A stretch of DNA of 64,000 bases from Pterobdella sp. o SKG-2022 (Eukaryota > Annelida > Clitellata > Hirudinida > Piscicolidae). Location: assembly GCA_964035795.1 (NCBI GenBank), contig OZ038321.1, forward strand, positions 28,391,022 through 28,455,021, in the 5' to 3' direction. The notes under the pieces are model-generated. The model was not told where the DNA came from, made no database searches, and saw nothing but the letters and a program-made list of their open reading frames with translations. A program made the translations under genes and the position numbers. Positions 1-24,800 of this stretch are shown here, piece after piece (position 1 is the first letter of the stretch; every line of letters begins with the position of its first letter).

Positions 1-1014
1 TTTCCTATTTACAGAAGTCGTAAAAGTTATCAGCAGATCCCATTGATAATGCAAAACAAAGACCTCAAGATCAGTTTAGTAGTTCCGGTGGCTTCCTAGG
101 CAGTTCCATTCACTTATATGCAAGCTCTGTAGGTAACGTTCCGCAGTTATTTTGGCGTAGCTGATATGAAACATGGGATCTCGGGTCACGGTGAGTTGTA
201 AATACTCTCATTAAAAATGCAAAAAATAAAAGTGGATAGAACGTGGTTTGGTTGGAATAAAAAAACTGAGGTGTTTTCTGTTAGTTGGAAATTTTGCTGA
301 GAAGAAGAAAAGGTTTGTAATCATAATGAATTAATGAAACAAAATATATTGCTAATGAAGAAAAACTAAAAGAATGGACAAGCATAAAAGGAAAAAGAAA
401 AGGAGAATTGAAAGTTAATGAAAAGAGACATTTTAGGCTGATAAAACATTAATTTGTGTATGGACACAAATTTAACGAGATTGCTTTTAAAGACGTCACG
501 ATAAATGTGTAGTGCAGCTTATAAAATATCAAAAAGTGTAGGCAAACAACAATTTGAACTGTAAGTTGGACTTTTAAAATGTTTGTGACGTTGAAAAGGT
601 TTGAAAAATGTTTTATGTTTCAAGAAGATGGATAATTCAATTATTGAGTCGAAAAGCAGGATTTGAAAATATAAAAGCTGCCAGAGGTTTATGCTATTAA
701 GGACGATATTGGATGGGTTAAAAAAATCATATAATAAACTCATTTTTGAACATAAGAAACTATGGCTATTTGAAAAAGCTTTCCAGAACTTCTTTGGTGA
801 TCATAAGGTCAAAGGTCACACGGCTTCAAAGAATTCCAATTTTTTTTGCAAAAGTTTAAAAAAAAATTCTTGTTAAACAACTTTAATTTTGAGAGATTCT
901 CATAATACTCTACCCAAAATGAATCGTACAATGACGTGAATTTCAAGAACTTTTCATTAAAACATGAAAAAACATCTGAATGATTTACAACACCAATGCA
1001 ACAAAACAACTCAC
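1..1014. other. Intron or 3' part of the receptor locus, no exon recognised
   Basis: This stretch lies downstream (in minus-strand sense) of the last receptor exon found here. I looked on the minus strand for the missing sixth and seventh transmembrane segments and saw no match, so they are presumably beyond the window. A plus-strand stretch from about 14 to 168 reads open for about 45 codons after an acceptor-like cag, but it matches nothing I know. Confidence 0.5.
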
Positions 1015-12039
<11,025 letters not shown>

Positions 12040-12295
12040 GGCGAGTGTTGAGTACTCAAAAAAGTTTCGAACACGAGTTTCTGAAAAAGTTAATTTTAGT
12101 TTTAGTAAGAGCTTAGGAAATTTTTGATGTATGTCAGTTTTTGTCAAGATAAGATGAAAACATTTTTGTAGAGAAGTTTTTTAAATATGAACTAATTTAA
12201 TTATAAAACTAATATTAAGTTTTTAAAAAAAATGTGTCAAAAAAAGATAAATGTGGAATGAAAACACTTTTGAAGCATTACTAGCCATCACCCTT

Positions 12296-12535
12296 CTACC
12301 ACCCGCACCACCAGACCCCATCATCCTCACACTACTCGCCCCACCAGACTCCATCACCCTTCTACTACTTGCACCACCAGACCCCATCATCCTTACACTA
12401 CTCGCACCACCAGACTCTATCATCCTTACACCACTCGCAACACCAGACCCCATCATCCTTACACTACTCGCACCACCCGACCCTATCATCCAAACACCAC
12501 TCGCACCATCAGACCACATCATCCACATCAGTCTC
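12296..12535. repeat. About 33-bp minisatellite, roughly 7 copies
   Basis: Units of the type CACCACCAGACCCCATCATCC plus TTACACTACTCG repeat with substitutions about 250 bp upstream of the receptor start codon. Both strands stay open because 33 is divisible by three; I do not regard these frames as genes. Confidence 0.85.
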
Positions 12536-12583
12536 ACAGCCACCTCCACCACCTAATCGTGGTACCGATGTACATTCCAACAT

Positions 12584-12750
12584 GAGTGTCAAGGAGGTTC
12601 TAAGCCACGTCAGTTTCCAACCACAAAGCATTTCGAGAATCCATCCATCATTTTTTTCACTGCTCACCAAAAGTCACAAACAACTCGAAGCTACAAGTTT
12701 CTTTTGATACTCACTCCAAGGAGTGTTGGAAGATTCTTTGGAAGTCACAC
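12584..12750. repeat. Dispersed 160-bp repeat, copy 1
   Basis: This segment aligns with 33068-33225 at roughly 85-90 percent identity by eye, including an exact shared run from CACTGCTCACCAAAAG through AACTCGAAGCTACAAG. No coding frame is conserved between the copies, which suggests a transposable-element-derived repeat of unknown type. Confidence 0.75.
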
Positions 12751-14189
12751 CATCACACCACCATATCAACATCACCACATCGCTACCCTCTCCCATACCA
12801 TTCTTACAACACCACAAAAAAATTTTCAATTCAGATAATACGTTAAGGTAACAATTATTAGGCTCGAAGAGGAAATAAAAAATATCGAATTTTTTACTCA
12901 TAAGAAACAAATAAAACCAAGCTAACACTTGCAAGGCTCTGAAGAAACAACCGAATTTTGCGGATACTTAATTATAATTACCATAACACAAAATTGGAGC
13001 ACCCTCCCAGTTTCATCAGTAACTCAAAATGCAAAGTGGACGACTCTCGAATTGTGAAACCATAGCAACGAGATGTTATGAAGAGCACAATCATGCAGCG
13101 CAGTTGAACCTCGCATACATCAACTCGATTTTGTGTGGCTTAATCCCCATCAAAACTCTTCTGCCAATCAGAACAGCTTGACGAATCACGGGATCACAAG
13201 ACTGTCATGGAAAAGAATGTTCACATGTTTAAGTCTTGAGAAAAGATTACCCATCAGTTTGTAGTGAGATATAAGGAGCAAAGTAGATTCAAAGGTGATG
13301 ACTTATGTAAGGGAGATGCTGTTTGGAATTAAAGGAAAGAAGATGATATAAATGTGATCAAGACACACAATGCAGCGTAAGATAGATGGGCTTTTAACAG
13401 GATATTTTAATCTTTCAAATCAGAAATTAAAACCAAACCGGAAATTGATTAAAAATGAAGAGAATTAACCATTTGTGGTTTTTGTCTGTTTTGAGTTTCT
13501 ATGTAGTAGAGGTTTGAATTTGAAAAAATAAAACGAACCGGGAAGATAAAAGTGAGAGGTTATAATGAGGTCTATAAAAGGTTTGATGTGACGAAAAACT
13601 ATTGAGAAAGTGAGATTCACACACACACACACTCACATATAAATACACGTAAAATCAGACACATTCACACACACGCACACAAACACACAAGTCAAAACTT
13701 GTATAAGATTATTACTATAATTAATTTCTATCTTAGACTGACAACTAAAAAATGGGAAGATTTTATTGCAACTAGATGAACAAACAAGGCACAAGTCAGC
13801 ATGAAGACGAATCACAAAAGAGCTGGAATGGAGGACTCTTAAAGACACAAGATGACTGATGGTTCGAAGAGATATGCTTATTGGAAATCGATGCTGGAAC
13901 AAATCAAACTTTGTGTCATATTTTGTTTCAAATCAAACTGAGTTTCAAACGTTTGTGAGAAAAACAAAAAAACAGTTTTATTGAAAATGAATTTTTGTCA
14001 AATAAGTTAGATTTGTAACTTACACTCAAAAATGCTTCACATAATTTCTTTATAAATGAAGAATTTTTTAAAAATGGGTTTTACCGTTTTCTATTTGCGA
14101 ATGTAAATGTACTAGCGTTTGCCTAACTTGGAAATCACATGTTTATGTATGATTTATATGTTGATGGAGTTAAGAAAAAAATAGATGGA
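12751..14189. other. Non-coding, short CA tract
   Basis: AT-rich sequence with a broken (CA)n tract at about 13618-13690. I see no exon or RNA gene. Confidence 0.5.
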
Positions 14190-14199
14190 AAAATGGATG

Positions 14200-14200
14200 A

Positions 14201-14244
<44 letters not shown>

Positions 14245-14376
14245 CTAGATAGATAGATAGATAGATAGATAGCTAGATAGATAGATAGATAGATAGCTAG
14301 ATAGATAGATAGATAGATAGCTAGATAGATAGATAGATAGCTAGATAGATAGATAGATGCATAGATAGATAGATAG
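14200..14376. repeat. (GATA)n microsatellite with regular AGCT interruptions
   Basis: A TAGA/GATA tetranucleotide array in which TAGC units recur, giving larger ATAGATAGCTAG blocks. This is consistent with slippage after a point change that was itself amplified. Confidence 0.95.
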
Positions 14377-14586
14377 CCTTATTAATAATCTTGACTTTTT
14401 CAAATTTTTGAAAAAAGTGAATGGCTTTCTTCACAAACATTTTGCACTTTGGAGCTTTAGTCTTACATAAATCACTCTGTTGAGACTCAGTAGAACAAAA
14501 ATGTCATCTGCTGTGAGGCATCTTTTGTTGAAAGTTTGACTCACAATGCAATGGAAATTTCAAATAATTCAATTATCAGACAACAC

Positions 14587-14712
14587 CACATGGATGGGGC
14601 TTCAACACCATATAGATGGAGCTTCAACATCACATGGCTGGGGGCACAGCACCACCTGGATGGGGCTTCAACATCATATGGATGGGGGCTCAACATCACA
14701 TGGATGGGACTT
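14587..14712. repeat. ATGGATGGGGCTTCAACA minisatellite, about 6 copies
   Basis: Imperfect tandem units of about 24 bp around CACATGGATGGGGCTTCAACA. The two open frames across it read W/G/S/T-rich repeats and are not called as genes. Confidence 0.8.
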
Positions 14713-16217
14713 CACTACAGTAAAGCCCGTAAGTCTGTGGAGAGTCATGCAACATTTGAGTTTTAAAAATAGTTTGGTTTGATGAATTTTTGATTTTTTT
14801 TGAAGATTATTCAATTAGATTTTAATTTTTTAAAAATTTAAATTTTTATGTTTTCACAACGATTCAAAAAATTTTGGTATTTGTGGATGTTTATTGTGGA
14901 AATTAATTGAATTGTTTTCGAAATAGTTTTTTGTTTATAATAGATGGCACACACATCAAATAATCAGCATTTGAAAGATGCTTGATAACTTGAGCTGCTT
15001 TTAAGGTAGGTCTTTTTACATAATTGTGTGTTCAAAAAAGTCATTTTGGCGAATAATAGTTTAAAAAAGTACTTTCAAAAATGAAGATGTGCTTGATGTA
15101 TTTGAGAAGTTTTATTTAATGCATCAACTCTTTGAAACAATATTTAAATCTGGAATTGCTGATAAAATTGTGTTCACAGTTTTTAAATGAACAAATTGAA
15201 AAAGCTTTCAAAAGCTCTAGATTGAGAGTTGAATAGGGACTAATATAAGATTTCTATGGGATGCAACTGAACTTTTGATTGGTCTGTCATTGGTCCTTCC
15301 ATATTATCCTTTTTCATTTTAAAACTTTGATTTAAAAATAGAGGTGTTTAAATTTTGAAGCGATGAACTGGAAAAACTCTGATGAAGTTAAATTTAGTCA
15401 TTTTTGTTTGCAGTTTAAAAGAGGACTTTTCAGTCGCCAAAGTTAAAATATTGAAGATCTGCTTATTTTCAGACCGTGAAGCATGTTTTTATGTCTTATA
15501 TTAAATAATCAATTTTCCTCATTTTGATGTTGAAGGTTTTTTTTTCTATTTAGTTCAAAATATTTTTAATCAAACTATAAACTATACCCAAGCATTACTA
15601 TAATTGAAAGGCCTCCAATCTTCTTCATACATATTATTACAATCTTGCGAGCTTATCGAACATTGAACCGCATCATAATCCTTTGAAGCCATTCAATCAA
15701 ATTTCGAATTGAAAATCTATGAGCATCAGTTATTTTTTATCACTTTTTTTTCATAAGCTGGATGTTCTCAGCTAGCTGTGCAGTTTGGGCGCCAGCCCAA
15801 CAAAACATCAAAAAATCGGGTGTTTTCCCCTCATTACGTCATAACTAAAAATCTATAAATAAGGTTGAGTTTATATTACTTTATTTTATGAAATAGTTTT
15901 ATGCAGGAGAATAATATTTTATGATGTACAGCGCTTGTCAAATAAAATATTTTTGGGATTTTTTATTTCCATGAACCTATAATTACAAAAAAGACCAGAA
16001 TTATAGCTGCTTATAAATTGTTAATTCACTTTTTAACGCTTGTTTGACTTTGGGAAAATACATTTGAAGATTTTGGGCTTTGTACTCGTGATTCTTGAAG
16101 AGCACTTTTTATGAACAATAAAAATCAAATCACTCGGATATTTCATACTTTTTCCGCTAAGTCCATTTATTTTTATACAAAAAGTTAATTTAACTCTTAA
16201 TTCAAAAACTCTTGTTT
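14713..16217. other. Non-coding, nothing recognised
   Basis: AT-rich with long T and A runs. No exon, RNA gene or repeat that I can name. Confidence 0.5.
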
Positions 16218-16445
16218 CTAATTTTGCAATACTGTCACTTCTAGGTCTTTTAAATCAAATGTTTCTTTTGACTGCCATGTCCCATTCGAACACCATACTA
16301 TCATACCTTTGATAGCACTAAAAATTTGGCTATGTTTTGATGTATTTACCACAGGGGTAAGTTTTTGTGGTTGCCCAAGTGAAAAATGTTTTGCAAGTTT
16401 AGTTTTCCATTCAGCTAATTTATGCAAAATATGCATTAAAAGTAC
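16218..16445 (-). CDS. Candidate terminal exon or mobile-element fragment, unknown
   Basis: Reading from a cag acceptor at 16446-16448, 75 codons stay open to a stop. The peptide is of mixed, non-repetitive composition (for example HFSLGQPQKLTPVV and MIVWCSNGTWQSKE), unlike most random frames nearby, but I recognise no family. Codons are AT-rich, unlike the confident exons in this window, so a decayed element is as likely as a host exon. Confidence 0.25.
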   Translation of the reverse strand, partial: VLLMHILHKLAEWKTKLAKHFSLGQPQKLTPVVNTSKHSQIFSAIKGMIVWCSNGTWQSKETFDLKDLEVTVLQN

Positions 16446-17250
16446 CTGAGTTTTTCGAAATATAAATTTTAGTTTTGTTTTTTCACTAGTTTTGGAAACT
16501 ATTCAGAATTTAATTCAAAACAAATCTTCGCCACTCCACCAAACCTTCTACCTCCCCTACTTAGATAAGTATTGTTTTCTGTTTTTTTCGAATTTTCGCC
16601 AAAAATAATGAATGCTATTTAGGCCATTTGAACAAGAGTTTTCATCTGAAAATATAGATTGGTTTCAATATTTTTGGTTCACTTCCCTTCATCGCGATAG
16701 TTAGGCTTCATGCAACTGAAGATGAGGCGAGTAAGTGCTTCCATATGTTTCAAATCCCTCAAACCATCCTTCGTTCCAAACTAAAAGTTTGTTACATTTT
16801 TCCAGCTTCTTCAGTGATGTTTTATAATTTTTCCCGCCAGAAGTTCCATTCACGGTTCTTAAAACTGGCGAAGTTTTAACTTGGTGAAGTCATCCAGCTT
16901 GTTTTTGATTTTTACTGGGGTTTTAAAAAAATTCTGTTTAAGTTTTATTGAATTTAAAAAAACTTCGAGCTTTTCACACAAATATTCAGGCTGACAACGT
17001 TACGCTTTCTTTTATCTTTACTGATTATTTTGTCTGCTGTTCTAGAACATTCAGCTTAATTTCAGTAATTTATGTTATTATGCCTGTTTGCGAAAATAAT
17101 TGTTCTGTTCTTTATATGACCGATATTTCAGTTTAATACCTCTAAAAGTCACTTCAAAAATAAATTTGAAAGATTCTTTTGAAATAGAAAACACGGCTGT
17201 TGAAATATGAGTTAAATATGAAGTGAATGTTTTTGAATTACTATATAACC
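16446..17250. other. Non-coding, nothing recognised
   Basis: AT-rich spacer between the candidate exon and the SINE. No supported feature. Confidence 0.45.
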
Positions 17251-17418
17251 ATTTTTTTTTAGATCGACTTTTAGTCGCCTCATATTGGGGTTTCGTTAGC
17301 TCAACAGATGATTCACAGGGCGCTACTCCTTGTGTTTATAATTGTCTGCCCGCGCGGGATTGAACCCGGTTACTTTAGATAACTAGTCTAACACTCTACT
17401 AGCTGAGCTATGAGGGCC
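17251..17418 (-). mobile_element. tRNA-Thr-headed SINE with body and poly(A) tail
   Basis: On the minus strand, 17418 to about 17346 folds like a tRNA: D-arm AGCTCAGCTAG, anticodon arm TTAGA-CTAGTTA-TCTAA (anticodon AGT) and T-arm CGGGTTCAATCCCG with a 6-nt loop. The short T-loop and weak acceptor pairing argue against a working tRNA. It runs into a body (GGAGTAGCGCCCTGTGAA, then GTTGAGCTAACGAAACCCC) and ends in a run of ten A. The body recurs at 52440 and 31492, which supports a SINE with internal pol III boxes. Confidence 0.8.
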
Positions 17419-20400
17419 GTTACGTTACCATAGTTACGATTTAATTTTTTCGCCAACGTCTCATGATAAGGTTAAACTTATGGAAAATTATAGCTTCCGA
17501 TTCTCCATAAATGTATTAAAAATTCTTTTTATTTGATGTTTTTCGTTACAAAATATTGAAGAAAAATGCATAAGCTGTCTCTGAAAAGAAGTTAATGAAA
17601 GCTTAATCCTGACGTACCACAAGAAACTGTGAGATAGGTGTTTTGACACAGTTCTTGGATTAAGACGCCAGACCCTCAAAATATTCTGATAATAAATGCA
17701 TGGACATTTTGAACCTTAACGCTTTCTCAAACGAAATTTTCCACTTTTCTTAACTCCTTCATATTGTCTCCCATCATCAAGCTCTCAAGCTCATTGTTCA
17801 AAGAAATTTCACCTCCAGCATTCAATCTACGCACCTCAAAACCAATCCTCTTACCTCTAAAAACATGTTATTGGTTGAACTCTGAGCTTTCGCTTTATGG
17901 TTATTTCAGAAATAGTTGTCAACCTCTAAAAGAGGTTTTTGAAAAATTTTCAGCATGCCTAACAGAAACCAATATAAACATACCATATGTAACTCTATCC
18001 CTAATCTTGATTCAACTTGGCACAATAAAACTAGAATTATATGGCCAAACCTGCTCACGTTTGAGTGATTATGATGGTAAAATGTATATTAATGATTCGA
18101 GACAACTTGGCTAGAATTTTAAATGCGATGGATTGGATTACTGATAGCTTCATTAAAACAAACTTTTTAATATCTATTGAGTATCATCTGATACCCGATG
18201 TAATGAATATGGAAAAACATTGTTTTGATAGTAATTTAAAACTGATAATTCTAAACTCACATTTTTGAGAATAATATTTCCCGATTGGAACAAATATTCA
18301 CTCAGAGAATTGTTTAAATTGTTTGAGTGATGGAGTATACTAAGGAATTATTTAAATCAATCAAAAACTCAATCGGTGTAATAAATTCAATAAAATTCAA
18401 ACTAATATTTCCTAAATCATATCCCAAAAAGTTTTGAACTATCATCTATGGAGGATATTGATCAGAAAGAAGTGGAATAAGGTGCATAAAGCTAGCAACC
18501 TTCAAAAAATTCAGATGATCCTTCTTTGAGGGATGCCATGTTTTTTGGGAAACTTTCAAATATTTCTTGTGAATCTTAAAAGCACGTTCATGACACAACA
18601 AGCACAATCCAGTAATGCTTTGAAGGAATTTGGCTAATATAATGAAGTTGCTCTAAATATTTTTTCATGCTGTTGAAAAAAAAAAAACAAAACAGAAAAC
18701 CATAAAAAATGTAGAAAATTAAAAAATGGAAACGAAAGAAAAAAGATAGAGATACATGGGCACAATGAAAGGAGGTTCGAATGTGGGGAGGATGTGGGGG
18801 GTGTGAAAGATGGGGGAGTATGGAAGGTGGGGTGGTGGAGGGGCCTTGAAAACACGGAACAAAATATGAAAAAGATATATCATCGTCGTTAATATATATT
18901 ATTATCATTTATTTTTTTATCCCTTTCTACTTTATTATTTCTTAATTTCCCTTTTTCTCTTTTTTTGGTACTATTGTTTTATAATCGAAATTCAGGCATT
19001 ATTAATGAATAGATTATAATCGGTGAATATGTAAATAACCTTTGAAATCATATTTCAAAAAGAATTTCACATTTTGTTTAGAAAAAATTTGGAGATAATA
19101 AGCATCAAGTTATTTAAGTACATTTTGGAGCATGCTCAAAACCAGAATAGCACACCAACCTTCAAGATTTGAATTATTTTGGTCTACAAAAGTTAGAACT
19201 TAATCAGCTTCATTTTAAAACAAAGTCAAAAAAAGTTAAAAACTTTTATCATTAAAAATATACTCAAAAAATAACATTTATTCAAAAACATGATACGATT
19301 AAGAACTCTCAAACAGAAAAACTCGAGGTATATAAGCGAGGCCATAGCGATGCCTCTGATATGTGTGTTTCTATGATGAGCTCTGGTTTCATGTCTATAT
19401 TTTTAAGACTTTTTTAGATCTCGCGCACTACAAAGATGTATTATCCAGTCATTACAAGAAAATAGTTTCATTTAAAATATAATTTTATTGCTAATATATC
19501 CTAGTTTTATATTTATAGAAATTTGGAAGTGTTTCAAGTTTTTTATAAATTCATTTTTAGCAGTTTTTCCAAATAAGATTGTCAAATTGAATTTAATTGT
19601 TGTAGTTTTGGTCACATTTAATAAACAAGGATTCAATGCCAATATTTGCTAAGCTAAATCATGAAGACTTCGTAAGAGGAACTTATATTATCGTGGGATT
19701 ATAGCTCGGTAATACAAACACGAAAAGTTGCCTGATTTGAGTTTATAACTACTTTGTGTTTGTTTCCAGGCTTTTCTACGTCACGTCGATATTTATTTGT
19801 TTGAATTACTAAAGTGACGTTGAAGACGAGTCATCAACAGGTGAAGATGAAAGCTTCTTCAACAAATAGTTACTCTGATTTTGTGTTTTTGATTTTATTA
19901 TTGTTTTGTGTTGAAGATTTCTTTTATTTATATTTCTATCATTGAAAAAATTGATCATCTCAAACCAATTTTGGTATTTTAAATGTTTGAAATTAAGCTT
20001 AATCAAGATAAATTTCAGAAAAAAATTGCGTAAAAATTTTTGAAAAATTTACAACACACTAAATATTTTCTGGGTCACTTTCTTCCCCCTCCCAAATTTG
20101 CCCACCACAGAATTGGGAAATCAGTTCTCGATGCTACCTTTTGTGGGTCTGTCATCGTTCTACTGGTTATTAGAAGTTCACAAGTGGTTAGAATTGGTCT
20201 TTGAACATACAAAAAAAAGGTTGAAACAGACAAGTCTTTTAAGCATTGGATAGAATGGAGGACTTTCGACCTGGTCTCCTGCAGCCACCACAACTGCTTT
20301 AAACTACCTCCTTCATTGTGCATCCATCGATTCACACTTGAAGCTTCCATCAAACTATGCACTCTTTTAATTTAAAAAAATTTTTTTTGAAAAGGAATCG

Positions 20401-21871
20401 ATTAATGATAGATAAAAAAGATGGCGGAGAGAGGTGAAGAATATTGGAGGGTGGTGAGGGACGATAAAAAATTCACAGGCTGCCTAACACAAACATTCTG
20501 GTATCAAAAAATCTTTTGTCAGTTCTTTTGAAAACACTTGGGAAGTATGAAGTCTTATAGTCTTTCAAATGCCAATGAGTTTTGAAGTCTCAATGCTACA
20601 GTTAAAAACAGTTTATGAATGAGAGATGAAAATTTGATTTAAAATATTCCAACAGGTGTTTCAAAATGAGCTTTTAGGAGCAATTTTGATGAGCTTTCTA
20701 AAAGTTTGAATTTCAAACATTAATTTAAACTCTCAAATAAACTCATAGTTTCAAAAATATTTTCAAAAGTTTGGACATGTTCGATAGAGTTTCAACTCAT
20801 TTAGCTTCCCTCATACACTGGAATTTTAATTTTCAAAAACTTTCAAAATTCAATTCTTGACAGCACCCTGTTTTTGTTAGTTCCAGTCCATCTTTCTCTC
20901 CCCTCCGACCTCTAATGTCTTCAGAATCTTCTCATTCTGTGCAGATTTTCAACAAGCATCCGAAAGAATTCAACGTTGAAATTAAACATTTATCGATCGG
21001 ATATAAATTAAAAGTCCCAACAATAAAAAGGTTAGTTTCAAAAAATAGGCAAAACGTAGTGTGGCGAAGTAAGCCTGGAAAAACATATGCAAACAAACTC
21101 AAAGTTCTTCACCATGCGGCCATATTTCGTCAGTTGTTTTAAAGAAATTTTATCAAATGAGAAAATTTTTTTGATACTTTACTTTTATTCAAACTAAAAT
21201 TCTAGAAAGTCAACTTAGTCATAAATCATTAGACTAATATGGATTTATGACGAAGTTGAATTTGTGGAAAATTTTGGTTTGAATAAAAACATTCAAACTA
21301 TTTATTTAAATAAATGTACTAGCCTATTTTTAAAAAAATCTCACGTTATCAAGTCCGTATTCATATGGTATTCTCACAAAAAACTAAGTGCATTCAGTTG
21401 GATATTTAGTTTGTTTTCTATACTTCTTACTAATACAACCATTAATCACCATTAAAAACCATGGTACCTATGAACACGGTTAATTCATGTTTTTTATTGT
21501 TTGTAAAAAGAAATTATTAGGCGACAGGGAAAAAATCAATCGATGAAGAAAGAACTCTTCCTGTCTCTATCATAACTTACCGCTTGTACCACTAAACCAC
21601 GAATGAATGGTTTGCACTGTTCAGCTCTGTTTGCTTCTCAGTTGACAAGTGTGTGTCAGAAGCAAAATTGGGCTAATATCCAGAAGCGAGGTGAAGGAAA
21701 GCTGAGAAGTATTGCTTCATTTGGTCCCCACATCTATTTTTTGTGCCGTTTCAAAAAAATTTTTTTTTATTTTTAAAATAATATTTAAATTCACTTAATA
21801 CTCTTCCTTTCATTTGAGTTTAGTTTTAAACAAAAATGATCAATTTTTTATATGTGGAAACTATGAAAAAA
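17419..21871. other. 4.4 kb without a supported gene
   Basis: AT-rich intergenic sequence. Frames at 17764-18114, 20075-20362 and 20915-21142 are open for 75-116 codons but match no family and lack paired splice sites. A G-rich stretch at about 18770-18840 lies next to an A-run. Around 21580-21605 the minus strand reads GTGGTTTAGTGGTACAAGC, like the 5' half of a tRNA, probably a SINE relic. Confidence 0.45.
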
Positions 21872-24800
21872 TGTTGATGTTGGTTGGTTATGACTTGATG
21901 TTGGTTGGTTGTGACTTGATTATGGTTGTGGCTTGATGTTGATTGGTTGTGGCTTGATGTTGGTTGGTTGTGGTTTGATGTTGGTTGGTTGTGGCGTCTT
22001 GTTGGTTGGTTGTGACTTGATTTTGATTGATGATGGTTGGTTATGGCTCGATGTTGGTTGGTTGGGTGTGATTTGATGCTAGTTGGTTGTGGCTTAATGT
22101 TGGTTGGCTGTGGTTTGATGTTGGTGGGTTGTGGTTTGATGATGGTTAGTTGTGGTATGATGCTGGTTGGTTGTGGCTTGATGTTGGTTGGTTGTGATTT
22201 GATTTTGTTTGATGTTGGTTGGTTGTGGCATGATGTTAGTTGGTTGTGGTTTGATGTTGGTTTGGTTGTGGTTTGATGTTGGTTGGTTGGTTGTGGCTTG
22301 ATGTTGGTTGGTTGTGGTTTGATGTTGGTTGGTTGTGGCTTGATGTTGGTTGGTTGTGGCTTGATGTTGGTTGGTTGTGGCATGATGTTGGTTGGTTGTG
22401 AATTGATTTTGGTTGATGTTGGTTGGTTGTGGCATGATGTTTGTGAGCTATGGCTTGATATTGGTTGGTTGTGGTTTGATGTTGGTTGGTTGTGATTTAA
22501 TTATGGTTGATGATGGTTGGTTGTGGTTTGATGTTGGTTTGTTGTGGTTTTATGTTGGTTGGTTGTGGTTTGATGTTGGTTGGTTGTGGCATGATGTTTG
22601 TGGGCTATGGCTTGATATTGGTTGGTTGTGGTTTGATGTTGGTTGGTTGTGGCTTGATGTTGGTTGGTTGTGATTTAATTATGGTTGATGATGGTTGGTT
22701 GTGGTTTGATGTTGGTTGTTTGTGGCGTGATGTTAGTTGGTTGTGCTTTGATGTTGGTTTGGTTGTGGTTTGATGTTGGTTGGTTGTGGCTTGATGTTGG
22801 TTGGTTGTTGCTTGATGTTGGTTGGTTGTGACTTGATTTTGGTTAATGTTGGTTGGTTGTGGCATGATGTTTGTGGGCTATGGTTTGATATTGGTTGGTT
22901 GTGGTTTGATGTTGGTTGGTTGTGACTTGATGTTGGTTTGTTGTGGTTTGGTGTTTGTTGGTTGTGGTTTGAAGTTGATTGGTTGGTTGTGGCTTGATGT
23001 TGATTGGTTGTGGCTTGATGTTGGTTGGGTGTGATTTGATGCTAGTTGGTTGTGGCTTAAAGTTGGTTGGCTGTGGTTTGATGTTGGTGGGTTGTGGTTT
23101 GATGATGGTTAGTTGTGGTATGATGCTGGTTGGTTGTGGCTCGATGTTAGGTGGTAGTGGTTTGATGATGGTTGGTTGTGATTGGATGTTGGTTGGTTGT
23201 GGCTTGATGTTGGGTGGTTGTGATTTGATTTTGTTTGATGTTGGTTGGTTGTGGCATGATGTTGGTTGGTTGTGATTTTATTTTGGTTGATGTTGGTTGG
23301 TTGTGGCTTGATGTTAGTTGGTTGTGGTTTGATGTTGGTTTGGTTGTGGTTTGATGTTGGTTGGTTGTGGCTTGATGTTGGTTGGTTGTGGTTTGATGTT
23401 GGTTGGTTGTGGCTTGATGTTGGTTGGTTGTGGCTTGATGTTGGTTGGTTGTGGCTTGATGTTGGTTGGTTGTGATTTGATTTTGTTTGATGTAGGTTGG
23501 TTGTGGCATGATGTTGGTTGGTTGTGATTTTATTTTGGTTGATGTTGGTTGGTTGTGGTTTGATGTTGGTTGGTTGTGGCTTGATGTTGGTTGGTTGTGA
23601 TTTAATTATGGTTGATGATGGTTGGTTGTGGTTTGATGTTGGTTTGTTGTGGTTTTATGTTGGTTGGTTGTGGTTTGATGTTGGTTGGTTGTGGCTTGAT
23701 GTTGGTTGGTTGTGGCTTGATGTTGGTTGGTTGTGGCATGATGTTGGTTGGTTGTGAATTGATTTTGGTTGATGTTGGTTGGTTGTGGCATGATGTTTGT
23801 GAGCTATGGCTTGATATTGGTTGGTTGTGGTTTGATGTTGGTTGGTTGTGGTTTGATGTTGGTTGGTTGTGATTTAATTATGGTTGATGATGGTTGGTTG
23901 TGGTTTGATGTTGGTTTGTTGTGGTTTTATGTTGGTTGGTTGTGGTTTGATGTTGGTTGGTTGTGGCATGATGTTTGTGGGCTATGGCTTGATATTGGTT
24001 GGTTGTGGTTTGATGTTGGTTGGTTGTGGCTTGATGTTGGTTGGTTGTGATTTAATTATGGTTGATGATGGTTGGTTGTGGTTTGATGTTGGTTGTTTGT
24101 GGCGTGATGTTAGTTGGTTGTGCTTTGATGTTGGTTTGGTTGTGGTTTGATGTTGGTTGGTTGTGGCTTGATGTTGGTTGGTTGTTGCTTGATGTTGGTT
24201 GGTTGTGACTTGATTTTGGTTAATGTTGGTTGGTTGTGGCATGATGTTTGTGGGCTATGGTTTGATATTGGTTGGTTGTGGTTTGATGTTGGTTGGTTGT
24301 GACTTGATGTTGGTTTGTTGTGGTTTGGTGTTTGTTGGTTGTGGTTTGAAGTTGATTGGTTGGTTGTGGCTTGATGTTGGTTGGTTGTGGCTTGATGTTG
24401 GTTGGTTGTGATTTGATTTTGTTTGATGTAGGTTGGTTGTGGCATGATGTTGGTTGGTTGTGATTTTATTTTGGTTGATGTTGGTTGGTTGTGGTTTGAT
24501 GTTGGTTGGTTGTGGCTTGATGTTGGTTGGTTGTGATTTAATTATGGTTGATGATGGTTGGTTGTGGTTTGATGTTGGTTTGTTGTGGTTTTATGTTGGT
24601 TGGTTGTGGTTTGATGTTGGTTGGTTGTGGTTTGATGTTGGTTGGTTGTGGTTTGTTGTTCGGTTGGTTGTGGTTAGATGATAGTAAGTTGTGGTCTGAT
24701 GCTGGTTGTTTGTGGCTTGATGTTGGTTAGTTGTGGTTTGATGCTGGTGGGCTATGGCATGTTTGTTTGTTGTGGTTTGATGTTGGTTGGTTGTGGCTTG

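Noticed and set aside
17342..17418. Functional tRNA-Thr(AGT) gene
   Set aside because: 6-nt T-loop, weak acceptor pairing and a SINE body with A-tail in place of a terminator; called as a SINE head.
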